A stretch of 64,000 nt of DNA. Source: Chitinophaga pinensis DSM 2588. Lineage in GTDB: Bacteria; Bacteroidota; Bacteroidia; Chitinophagales; Chitinophagaceae. The stretch lies in NCBI RefSeq assembly GCF_000024005.1, contig NC_013132.1, forward strand, positions 4,148,001 through 4,212,000, in the 5' to 3' direction. A program made the position numbers and the translations under genes. Under the pieces are notes generated by a model. The model had not been told where the DNA came from and did no database searches. It saw only the letters and a program-made list of their open reading frames with translations. Positions 17,388 to 28,500 of the stretch are shown one piece after another. Numbering within the stretch: position 1 is the stretch's first letter; every line of letters begins with the position of its first letter.

Positions 17388-18563
17388 ATGCAACAAATCG
17401 CCCAGAAACATCTTAACAAATTAAATCTCCTCCTGGAAAATTATCGTACTACAAACGATACTTTCCTGAAAGGGAAACTGGGTCTGATCTATTATTATTC
17501 CCACCTTTATAAAGTTACTGAAGCGCCCGCATTGAAATGCAAGACGGAAGATCTGATCGGAGAAGTCTTTGCAAATATCAATGCGGGCGTTCCCGCTTTA
17601 ATGGGCGCCTCACTCAGTAGTGGTGGCGCCGGTTTTGGTTATGCCCTGAACGCAATGTCCCTACAGGGATTCCTGCAGTTCGAAGTAAACGACGAACTGG
17701 AAAATCTGGATGAATTCCTGTACAGATCCGCCCTCGACCTGATTGCCGCAGATAATTTCGACTTTCTGCATGGCGCCCTGGGCGTGGTACATTATTTCAC
17801 AGAAAGAATGCATACCAGTCCGCAGGTAGCTGTATACCTGGATAGTCTGATCGAAAAGATCTGCCTGAACGCCGTAGAAGAAGACGGTGGATACTGGTTT
17901 AAAAACAGCCAGATCAAAATTGACGGAGAAGACGTGATCAGTTTCGGCCTATCACATGGTCAGTGCGGCATACTGCTGATATTACTCAATGCGTATGCGC
18001 ATTCTGTACACAAAGAGCTGATCAGAAAAGTAATTACTGGCGGCATACACTTTATACTCAAGCATAAAATAGACATAGACTTCTCTCTGAACGAATATTC
18101 GTTTTTTCCTTTCATCATGAAATCAGACGCCCGTGAAATATCCGCTCCCAACAGAATGGGATGGTGTTACGGTGATCTGAACGAGGTATTATTACTGTAC
18201 CGTGCAGGTAAACTGTTCAATGACGACAACCTCCTCATGCTGGCAGACCTTATAGGTGTGCAGAGTATGATGCGTCAGGATGAAAATGCGACAATGGTCA
18301 TCTCCTCCGGATTTTGCCATGGCGCCGCAGGTCTCGCACAGTTCTGTAAAACGTTGTACAATGAAAGAGGATTAGAACAATACCGGAAAGGATATGAGTA
18401 CTGGATCGAACGTACGATTATCCTGCTGGAAGAAGAACTGCCCCAGAATATTTATGCAGGCAAAGAAGGAGATGTGTTGGAAGGCGCTATAGGCGTAGCT
18501 TTCACGCTGCTCTCTTATGTGTCTGAGCATGAACTGAACTGGAGCAAAGCGTTTTTATTATGA
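17388..18563 (+). CDS. lanC: Lanthionine synthetase C-like cyclase LanC
   Basis: 391 residues, the usual LanC length. The alpha/alpha-toroid motifs are present: GLSHGQCGILL (~188-198), GWCYGD with zinc ligand Cys260, and GFCHGAAGL with zinc ligands Cys310 and His311. LanC uses the bound zinc to activate the core Cys and close lanthionine rings onto Dha/Dhb made by LanB. It is the last gene of the lanthipeptide locus on this strand, 93 bases after the response regulator, possibly with its own promoter. All catalytic residues look intact. Confidence 0.93.
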   Translation: MQQIAQKHLNKLNLLLENYRTTNDTFLKGKLGLIYYYSHLYKVTEAPALKCKTEDLIGEVFANINAGVPALMGASLSSGGAGFGYALNAMSLQGFLQFEVNDELENLDEFLYRSALDLIAADNFDFLHGALGVVHYFTERMHTSPQVAVYLDSLIEKICLNAVEEDGGYWFKNSQIKIDGEDVISFGLSHGQCGILLILLNAYAHSVHKELIRKVITGGIHFILKHKIDIDFSLNEYSFFPFIMKSDAREISAPNRMGWCYGDLNEVLLLYRAGKLFNDDNLLMLADLIGVQSMMRQDENATMVISSGFCHGAAGLAQFCKTLYNERGLEQYRKGYEYWIERTIILLEEELPQNIYAGKEGDVLEGAIGVAFTLLSYVSEHELNWSKAFLL

Positions 18564-18579
18564 GTAATGAGTAGTTTGT

Positions 18580-18637
18580 ACTTAGAATGAGCTTGTTCGT
18601 GTAACAACTTTGAGAAGAGAAGAAAATCATTCTAAGT
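18580..18637. repeat. 11-bp perfect inverted repeat overlapping the NRPS promoter
   Basis: ACTTAGAATGA at 18580-18590 is matched by its reverse complement at 18627-18637, 36 bases apart. The right arm overlaps the -7 element and the left arm lies upstream of the -33 element, so it could be an operator that brackets the promoter. GTTTGTA also occurs directly repeated at 18574 and 18636. No T-run follows, so a terminator for lanC is less likely. Confidence 0.5.
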
Positions 18638-18640
18638 TTG
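18609..18640 (+). promoter_or_regulatory. Bacteroidota-type promoter of the NRPS operon
   Basis: TTTG (18609-18612) and TAAGTTTG (18633-18640) with a 20-base spacer fit the Bacteroidota housekeeping consensus TTTG-N19-21-TAnnTTTG exactly. Transcription would begin near 18646 and give a leader of roughly 375 bases before the NusG-like gene, containing all copies of the 60-bp tandem repeat. Confidence 0.6.
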
Positions 18641-18707
18641 TATCATCAGAGAAATGAAATGATCGCACCCACTCCTGATCATCCATCTCTCTTCAGAAAA
18701 TTCAACC

Positions 18708-18919
18708 GGGGACTCTTTGTAGCGATAGCTATGCCCCACACCCTTCATTTTTCGTAGAACATTCACATTGGGACCTTTTGTAGCGATAGCTATGTCCCAC
18801 ACCCATTATTTCCTTTAAACGTACAGATCGGGACTCTTTGTAGCGATAGCTATGTGCTGTACCCGCTGTTGCCTTTAAAAATTCGCATTGGGACTTTTAG
18901 TAGCGATAGCTGTGCCCCG
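18708..18919 (+). repeat. 60-bp tandem repeats with hairpin-forming core (3.5 units)
   Basis: A core of ~35 bases (GGGAC, CTTTTG, TAGCGATAGCTATG, CCC, ACACCC) recurs at 18709, 18770, 18830 and 18890, i.e. with periods of 61, 60 and 60. The 25-base segments between cores are also related (TTTAAA-like and ATTC-CATT words), so the whole 60-bp unit is repeated. Each core has TAGC-GATA-GCTA as a small stem-loop; in copies 1, 2 and 4 the flanks pair as well (GGGG with CCCC at 18708/18734; GGGAC with GTCCC at 18770/18794; GGG with CCC at 18890/18915). Copy 3 has lost the outer pairing and copy 4 is truncated. No protein is encoded. Position: the leader of the antiterminator-NRPS operon. The rest of 18564-19021 holds only the promoter elements. 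Confidence 0.85.
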
Positions 18920-19021
18920 CTGGTAGAAACAATAAAAATACCGCAAACCCAGGGGCTTCTACTGTTAACCGAATTAGCAATCTGTATCAATTTCTTTAAT
19001 GACCTCTTTAAACCGCATTGT

Positions 19022-19546
19022 ATGTCCAAATTTAACGTTGGTTGGTATCTCCTTTATACAAGACCCCGGCAGGAAGCCAGAGTAGCTAAGGAAATGGCGG
19101 ACAAAAACATACAGATATACCTGCCCTATACAACAGTAACAAGAAGATGGACTGACAGGATCAAAGTACTTGAAGTACCGCTCTTTCCATCCTATGTATT
19201 CGTGCACCTCACCAATATGCATGAATTCTACTACGGATCAAACCTGGAAAGCGCCTGCAGTTATGTACGTTTCGGTAATGAAGTAGCCCGTGTAAGTGAT
19301 GCGGCTGTTGATGCTGTAAGGACGATCGCTAAAGCCGGTAATAACCTGGAAGTTTCCAGCGAACGTTTTACCCCTGGTCAGCAGATGATGATTAAAGAAG
19401 GCCCGCTCTGCGGTCTGAACTGCGAAGTGATACAATACAAAGGCAAAGATAAAATACTCGTACGTGTGCATATGCTGCAAAGAAGCATTATGGCAGATAT
19501 GCCGGCCAGCGTACTGATCCCGTTTCAGGAAGAACAACAATTATAA
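19022..19546 (+). CDS. NusG-paralogue transcription antitermination factor (UpxY/LoaP-like)
   Basis: 174 residues: an NGN domain (WYLLYTRPRQEARVAKEM, then PLFPSYVFVHL near residue 60, both hallmark segments) and a C-terminal KOW domain (FTPGQQMMIKEGPLCGLNCEVIQYKGKDKILVRVHML). It is a specialised paralogue rather than housekeeping NusG, which lies beside rplK in most genomes. UpxY and LoaP proteins act on their own long operon through leader sequences, suppressing pausing and termination. Here it is the first gene of a >45-kb operon, 30 bases before a 21-kb NRPS gene. The start at 19022 is chosen because the longer ORF from 18854 would encode the repeat region and adds 56 unrelated residues. 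Confidence 0.88.
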   Translation: MSKFNVGWYLLYTRPRQEARVAKEMADKNIQIYLPYTTVTRRWTDRIKVLEVPLFPSYVFVHLTNMHEFYYGSNLESACSYVRFGNEVARVSDAAVDAVRTIAKAGNNLEVSSERFTPGQQMMIKEGPLCGLNCEVIQYKGKDKILVRVHMLQRSIMADMPASVLIPFQEEQQL

Positions 19547-19576
19547 TAAACAATAACCTAATCATACTTAAAGGAT

Positions 19577-22500
19577 ATGTCTTTCAGCAGCATCAATTCC
19601 CTGGTTGAAATATTGTTCGATAGTAGTGCCGGAAAAAGTACAGGTATTACTTTTATCACCGGTCAGGATAAAGAGGAATTCCTGTCATATAAAGAACTGA
19701 AAGCGCAGGCAGCATTCGTACTGTATAACCTGCGTAAAACAGGTTTACAGGCAGGGGATGAACTGATCATTCAGTTAGAGGATAATAAATCCTTCCTGCT
19801 TATATTCTGGGCCTGCCTCATTGGTAAAATCATTCCGGTGCCCCTTTCTTTCGGTGGACAGGAAGAATATAAACACAAGCTATTCGCCGTATGGCGCACA
19901 CTCAGACACCCTTTCCTGATCACAACTGCTGATCAGCTGAAAAGGATGTCTGAATTTGCAGATGACCAGGCAGGCGCCGCTACCTATGCAGAAATGGTCG
20001 CCGCCTGTGTACCGCTTGATGCTATTACTATACGGGAACAATGTGCAACAGAACTGCCCGTTATCAGCAGAAAAGATATTGCCTATATTCAATATTCTTC
20101 CGGTTCCACAGGTAATCCCAAAGGTGTAATACTGACGCACGAGAACCTCTTATATAATGCGCGTGATATCGTGATGCGTTCCGGCACCTCCGCCCAGGAT
20201 AAAAGCCTGAGCTGGATGCCGCTCACACATGATATGGGTATGATCTGCTTTCACCTGTCATCTCTTTTTGCAGGGATTGATCAGTATCTGCTGCCTACGC
20301 CGCTTTTCATCAGAAGACCTTCGCTGTGGTTATCCAAAGCTTCTCAGCATGGGATATCACAGCTGTATTCTCCTAACTTCGGTTACCAGTATTTCCTGGC
20401 GGCTTTCTCCAGAGAGGAAGCTACCAGTATTGGTATGGACCTTTCATCCATCAGGATCATCTACAATGGCGCTGAACCAATAGACGCTGCTATCTGTCGT
20501 AACTTCCAGCATACACTGGCGCCTTATGGTCTGCCGGAAAGAGTATGTTATCCGGGTTACGGTCTCGCAGAAGCTTCTGTGGCCGTTACATTACCTATAC
20601 CTGGTGATGAACTGACTGTTTATTACCTGGACAGAGAAAACCTCAGTGTCGGCAATCAGGTGCGCGAGCTGGATCCACACGATAAAAGCGCCGTAAGTTT
20701 TGTTGAAGTAGGTTTACCCATAGACCACTGTAATATCAGGATTGCCGGTCCTAAAGATGAATGGCTGGGCGATGATACCGTTGGCAATATTCAGATCAAA
20801 GGGCTCAATGTAACCGCCGGCTATTATATGCAGGATGATGTAACCCGTCAGCTGTATACAAAAGATGGCTGGCTGCGTACCGGCGATATTGGCTTTGTAC
20901 GCAACAGGAGACTCGTAATCACTGGTCGTGCAAAGAATATGATGATCGTAAATGGTCAGAATTATTATCCGCACGATATCGAAAGAGTCGTGCAGACCAT
21001 TCCCGGTATGGAATTGGGTAAAGTGGTGGCGTGCGCCATCAAACAGGCTGACGAGAAGAATGATGCGTTGGTACTGTTTATCCTGCATAAAGGCGCCTTG
21101 GAACCATTCGCAGAACTGGCTGCTGCTGCACAGAAAAGAATACTGGAAGCAACCGGACTCGGTGTAGAAAGTTTCGTGCCTATCAAGAAAGTACCTAAAA
21201 CCACCAGTGGTAAAGTACAGCACTTCCGTCTGATAGAACAGTTCCGTTCCGGTTACTGGGATAAAACGCTGGCAGAATTAAAAGCACTATCCGCACCTGC
21301 ATCAGCAGCTGTAGGAGCCACGGCAGAAGTGATTGCCGCAGCATGGCTGGAAGTGAGTGGTCAGCAGCTGACAAACCCTCAGCAGTCTATGCTGGATGCC
21401 AGTCTGAACAGTCTGCTGATTATGCGCTTTATTGCGATTGTCAGCGAAAAGCTGTCCAGGAAACTGACGATTAAAGACTTTTTCGAACATCCTACTGTAG
21501 CTGCCCTGGAAGCATTCCTGGAAGCCGCTCCACAGCAGGAAATAAATACCTGTCTGCTGCCATACGCAGCAGAAGAGGCACACACGGTTACCCTGACCCA
21601 GCAACGCTTCTTTATGATGGAAATGTTACAGCCGGAGAATAGCCCGCTGAACATTTCTTACACACTGCTGGTAGAAGACGATATCAGCCCCGCCGTACTG
21701 GAAGCTGCATCCGCAGAACTGGCCCGCAGACATGACGTGCTGCGTTCCTTCTTCCGCCTCACAGATGCCGGTCCCCGACAGTATTTTAACAGAGACGCTT
21801 CCGTTAGTTTTCTATACAATGATCTGTCATCAGCCAGCAACCCACTGGCTGCTTCACAGGAGGCATGTAAGGCATTCAGCCGCATGCCTTTCGACCTGGA
21901 AAGTGCACCCCTGTGGCGCATAGGTCTGTTTAAAGTAGCGCCAGGTAAAAGCATGATATGTGTGGTGATGCACCACATTATCAGCGACGGCTGGACATTA
22001 CTGCTGATCAAAAATGAACTGGCAGCTATTTACAGAATGTTACTTGGTGAGCAGGTACAATTGCCGCAGACCACTGATTTCAGGGCATACACCAGCTGGT
22101 ACGCATCCTGGTTGTCAGGTGCACAATATCTGGCGGATAAACAATATTGGCTGCATGAGTATGCCGGTTTCGAACAGACCGCTTTATTCCAGTTGCCACA
22201 AGGTATGGAGCAGCATGGAAAAGACTTCGCTGCCAGCCGTGTTTCTTTTGAACTAGATGCAGCTACTTATGAAAGACTTCAGCAGCATTGTAAAGAACAA
22301 CAGGTATCCGTATTTGCAGCGTTGATTACGCTGATCAGTGCCTGGTTGTATAAATTTACCGGTCGCACAGATATTGCGATTGGAACAGATAGCAGCGGCC
22401 GACTGGCAGCCGGACTGGAAGGTATAGCCGGTTGCTTTATCAATACGATGGTAATCAGGAACCGTTTTACTGCAGATAATAGTCTTGGCTGGCTGCTGTC

Positions 22501-25500
22501 TTATACCGCAGGAAAAATATTCGACGCCTTCGAACACCAGCTGTATCCGGCTGATATGAAGCAGGAAAATGCAGCAGAAGCACCGGTGATGGATGTACTG
22601 GTACTATTCCAGAACTTCGGATTGACTACCTACGATAATTTCGGCAATGCAAAAGCACAGCTGATAGAACTGCCTGCTGAAACTTCACTGGCCGCATTGT
22701 CTTTCGAATTCATCGAAGAAGCCGATACACTGCGTTGCCATATTGATTTCAGAACATCCTTATTCTCCCGCTCTCAGGCAGCCTGGTGGCCAGGTCATTT
22801 CAATATGCTGTTAACGGCATTACTGGACACACCTGCTGCAAGATTGAACAGCGTCAATATGCTGGTAACGGAAGAAAAAGTATTGCTGGCGAAACGTCAT
22901 AACGACCTGTATTATTCTCACATCTATGTGGAAAATGATATCATCAGACGCTTTGAGCGCATGACAGCGCAAACGCCACAGGCAACAGCGGTACTGTTTG
23001 AAGGTAAATATATCTCTTACGAAGAACTGAACGCCCAGGTAAACCAATGGGCTTATTTTCTGAAAGCAGCACATGGTATAGGTTATGGCGACAGAGTGGG
23101 TATTTGTTTACCTCGTTCTGATAAATCACTGATCGCTATACTGGCGATATTGAAAACAGGCGCTTCCTATGTGCCACTGGAACAAGAGTATCCTACCAAC
23201 CGTCTGCAGTTTATGATTGCAGACAGCGGACTGACATTATTGCTGTCAGATGCTGCCTGTGAACATGATTTCAGCAGCAGCCAGGCCACACAGCTGGTAT
23301 GGGAAGAGATAGCTGCTCAGTTGACTGATTATCCTACAGATAATCCGGGTACGATCGTACGTGATATAGATGAAGCATATGTGATCTATACTTCCGGTAC
23401 CACCGGCCGTCCGAAAGGGGTGTCTGTCAACAGACTGGCCTTATATGATTACGCACAGACCGTAGTGGTGTATTTCGGTATCACAGATACAGATATCGTT
23501 ATACAGCAGTCTGCGTTGTCCTTTGATACACTGTTGGAGGAAATATTCCCTGCACTTTGCCAGGGTGCTGCTATACACATATTGAGAGATGGCGGTCGTG
23601 ATATCGAAGCGATCCTGTATGCCATAGACACAGGCAAAGCCACTATTCTCAGTACGACGCCTGCTGTCATCGCAGAACTGAACAGATATGCGGGTGTAAT
23701 GACAGGACTGAGAGTTCTGATAAGTGGTGGTGAAATGCTGAAATATACACAAATAGACCAGTTGCTGAAAGAAGGCGTAAATATATACAATACCTACGGT
23801 CCTTCAGAAACGACTGTTTGCGCCACTTACCATAAAGTAGTACCGGGTACAGGTAATATTCCTGTTGGCCGTGCTATCCGTAACAGAAAAGTATACTTGC
23901 TGGATGAAGATAAATGCATGGTGCCTGCCGGCGCTGTAGGCGAAATTTATATTGGTGGTCTGGGTGTAGCAGATAGATATGTAAATCAGTCGGAACTGAC
24001 TGCTAAGAGCTTCTTTGAAGATACCGTCAGCCGTTTTGGTAAGATGTATCGTACAGGAGATCTTGGCCGTTGGAGAGAAGATGGCACCCTGGAATTCCTG
24101 GGTCGTAAAGACCAGCAGGTGAAGATCAATGGTTATCGTATTGAAACAGGAGAGATTGAAGCACAGCTGGCAGAACATCCTGCTGTTGGTGAGGCTGTTG
24201 TAGTAGCGCGTAAAAATGGTGTTGGCAAAGACATGCTGGTATGCTACTATACTGTACAGGGAAATATCAGCCTCTCTGCATTGAAGGCTTTTTCCAAAGA
24301 ACGCCTGCCGTTCTATATGGTTCCTGCTGCCTGGGCACAATTAGATATTTTACCGCTGACAGGCAATGGAAAAGTAGACCGTAAAGCACTGTCTGCATTA
24401 GCAGTAGATACCAGCGATAACACGCAGCCGGATGTATTACCGGGTAACGAATGGGAAGCCTCTTTACTGGAAGGATGGACAAACATCCTGGATACACCGG
24501 TAAGCAGCATTACGGCTAACTTCTTTGAACAGGGTGGTAACTCCCTGATGGCGACCCGCCTCATACTATGGATAGAAAAAAAATATGCACTACGGCTCAC
24601 CCTGCGGGATGTATTCAGCAATCCTACGGTACAGGAACAGGCCAGACTGATAGCTACTTTAAGTCACCAGCAGACCGGTATCTACGAACCGATACCCGTA
24701 TTGACTACTGCTCCTCATTATCCGGCCTCCTTCAGTCAGAAACGTTTGTGGCTGCTGGACAATTTTGATGAAAATAAAGGTGCTTACAATCTCAGCTGGG
24801 CCTTCGTGATAGAAGGTCCTTTTAATTATAATGCGTTTTCGCAGGCTTTAGGCTGGCTGGTAAGCCGGCATGAAGCGCTGCGGACCAACTTTGCATTCAT
24901 TGATGGTAGTCTGACACAAGTGATCAGAGACGGCAAGGCATTCCAGGTAGACTTCCTTGATTACAGCAATGACCCGGAAGCAATTGAAAAAGTACGTGAC
25001 TATGTAAAAGAAACAGCCGTTTATCCATTCGACCTGCAATCAGCTTCCTTACTGAAAGCCACCATTATTCAGCTGAATGACGGCGTAGCGCTCTTCGTAC
25101 TGGCCCTGCATCATATTATTGGAGATGCCTGGTCAATGGATCTGATCTCTGACGAGCTGTCTCTCGCTTACAATGCATTTGCAGCGGGTACGAAACCTGA
25201 TCTGCCTGCATTACAGATACAATACAAAGACTTCGCCGCATGGCAACAAACGAAACTGGACGGCGAGGAAATCAATGCTTCAAAGCAATACTGGCTGAAC
25301 CGCTTTAAAGGAGATATTCCTGTATTGCAACTGCCGGAAGATAATACCAGACCTGCACTGCAGACTTACAACGGACAGACAGTACATATCAATATTGACA
25401 GCGCTTTACAGCAACAGCTGAACGACCTGACCACTGCACACAGATGTGGTTTGTATGTAGTACTGCTGGCTTCTGTAAAAGCGTTCCTGTCCCGCATCAG

Positions 25501-28500
25501 TGGTCAGACCGACATCGTGATTGGTGCCCCTGTATCAGGCCGGTTACATCCTGACCTGGTATCACAGGTGGGTTTCTATGTGAATACATTACCACTGCGT
25601 ACCACCTTTGCGGAAGATCATTCATTTGATGCCCTGATCGATAATGTACAGCAGACTTTTCTGGATGCATTTGAACATCAGGATTATCCCCTGGACCTGC
25701 TGGTAGAGGAACTGGATATCGTACGTGATGAAAGTCGTACGCCACTGTTCAACGTAATGGTAGACTTCCTGGATACCAAAACGACTGTCAAAAAACCCCT
25801 GGAACTAGATCAGCTGATACTCAGCCCTTTCCCTGTTGACAAGGAAGCCAGCCAGTTTGATTTATCATTTGACTTTACAGCTGCCGAGGGACAGTTATCC
25901 CTTTACCTCAATTTCAATACAGATATTTTCAGAGAAGATAGTATCCGCATACTCCTGAGCCGTTATCTGCAACAGCTGCAGAATATGGCCTTTAACAGTG
26001 CTGCGGCCATCAATAAACAAACTTACCTGCCTGCAGAAGAACAGGCGCGTGTACTTGCATTTGCAGGTAAAGGACAGGCAAAGCTGCCTGCTACCGACCT
26101 GGTAACACTTTTCGAATCAAAAGCACAGCAATATGGTCATTTGCCGGCTGTTCATTGTGAAGACTTTAGTCTGAGTTATAGCGCATTAAATGAACTGTCC
26201 AATCGCCTGGCTGATTGCCTGGTGAAAGAGTTTGGCGTACTGCCTGGTGATCGGGTAGGTATCATGGTCGGCCGCAATGAATGGATGGTAGTAAGCGTAC
26301 TGGCCGTCCTGAAAGCAGGTGCTGCTTATATACCCATGGATCCGGAATATGCTGCTGAACGCGTGAATCATATGATCGCCGACAGTGGTGTAACAGTACT
26401 GCTGACTGAACTGGATGAATTGCCGGTAACAGTGGATAACATGCGCATACTGAACCTCGCCATATTTGAATCTATGGCCGATCAGTACAGCGAACTGAAC
26501 CCAGTTGTTAAACCTGCTACAGATGATCTGGCATACCTGGTATATACATCCGGTTCTACCGGTTTACCAAAAGGAGCGATGATCACACATCGTCATCTGT
26601 TAGGTCTGTGGGATAGCCTTGAAACAGCTTATGATCTCAATACTTTTGAAGTGCGGTTGCTACAGGTGGCCAGCATTTCCTTTGACGTATTCTTTGGCGA
26701 TATGCTTCGTAGCATCTTCAGAGGTGGCCTGATGGTGATCTGCCCTGCGGAACATCGTTATAATCTGCCTGCACTGTATGAACTGATGCATAGCTATCGT
26801 ATTACAGTAATGGAATCTACGCCCGGTTTATTACTCCCGCTGTTGGATTATATGTATGAAGAAGGCGCCCGTCTCGACTTTATGCGCATTTTCATCCTGG
26901 GTTCTGATACCCTGTCAGTAGAAGATTACCGTAAAATATATGATCGTTTCAGCCATAGCGAGCTGCGTATCATTAATAGCTATGGTACCACTGAAACAAC
27001 TATTGATTCCAGCTTTTACGAAGGACTGGGTATTGACCTGAGAAGTACAGGTTATGTACCTGTCGGTCGTCCGCTGGAAAATACCAGGATGTATGTACTG
27101 GATAAAGAAATGCAATTATGTGGTATCGGTGTGGCGGGTGAATTGTGTATCGGCGGACTGGGCGTTGGTCTGGGTTACTGGAACCGCCCGGAACTGACCA
27201 CTGAACGCTTTGTAACCGATCCATATGTAAGCGGCGGACGGATGTACCGTACCGGTGATCTGGCCCGATGGAATGCAGCTGGTAATCTTGAATTCTTAGG
27301 TCGTGGTGATAACCAGGTGAAGATCCGTGGTTACCGTATTGAACCAGGTGAAGTGGAAAGCGTACTGCTGGCTTATAGTGGTGTACAGGAGGCGGTAGTA
27401 CTGGCCTATAATGTATCTGACAGAGAGAAAGAACTGGTAAGTTATATCGTATGGCAGGAGGCGGCAGACGAAGAAGGGCTGCGCAGCTGGCTGAGAGAGC
27501 AGTTGCCACAATACATGCATCCCGCATATTATATTACCCTGGAAGCGATGCCACTGACCAGCAATGGTAAGGTAGACCGTAAACAACTGCCGGCGCCAAC
27601 ATTAAACGTTAATCGGGCATATGAAGGTCCGCGTAATAAAGTTGAGGCTACACTGGTTGGCATCTGGGAAGAAGTATTACAGAAACAACCGATCAGTATC
27701 CATGATAATTTCTTTGAGCTCGGCGGTCATTCCCTGAAAGGAATGCGTGCGTTATGGCGTATTCGCAAAGAACTGGGGGTAGAACTGTCCTTCCGTGATA
27801 TGTTCAGCTATCCGCGTATTACGGAATTGTCAGCATTGTTAAACAGACAGACTGCCTCTCAGGGTACAGCTTATCCATTGGTAGCAGTAGCAAAACAGGC
27901 CAGCTATGAACTGTCCCATGCACAACGCCGCCTCTGGTTGCTGGATCAGCTGGAAGAACAAGGTCGTTCTTATACCATGCCGGTACAATACCGCGTGAAA
28001 GGAACGCTACATACAGCGCTTCTGGAAAAGGCATTCAATGTATTGATTGCACGGCATGAGATACTGCGTACCATATTTATTACAGAAGAGGGAAATCCTC
28101 GTCAACAGATATTAGCCGACGCGAAGATCGTATTGGAAACTGCCGATCTGAAAGGACGTGCAGATAAAGGCGAAGCCCTGTCCACATATGTAAATCGTAT
28201 CCATCAGGCAGTATTTAATCTGTCTGCTTTCCCATTATTACAAGCAGGTTTATTTCAGGTAGAAGAGGAGGAGTATGTGTTTGCATTTAATATGCACCAC
28301 ATTATCTCTGATGAATGGTCCATAGAAGTAATGGTAGAAGAACTGGTAACCATATACGATCAGCTGAATAGCGGTGAGGCCATAGATCTGCCTGCCCTTC
28401 CTGTTCAGTATAAAGATTACAGTGTATGGCAGCAGGCACAATTACAGGGCAGTCAGCTGGAAACAGCAGCTGCTTACTGGCGGAACCAGTTCGCCGATAG

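Noticed and set aside
18708..18919. CRISPR-like array (conserved ~35-base cores with ~25-base intervals)
   Set aside because: The intervals resemble each other, so the unit is a 60-bp tandem repeat; only 3.5 copies with decaying cores and no cas genes.
18854..19021. N-terminal extension of the NusG-like gene
   Set aside because: It would translate the repeat region, has no resemblance to the NGN domain, and the family starts a few residues before WYLLYTRPRQ.
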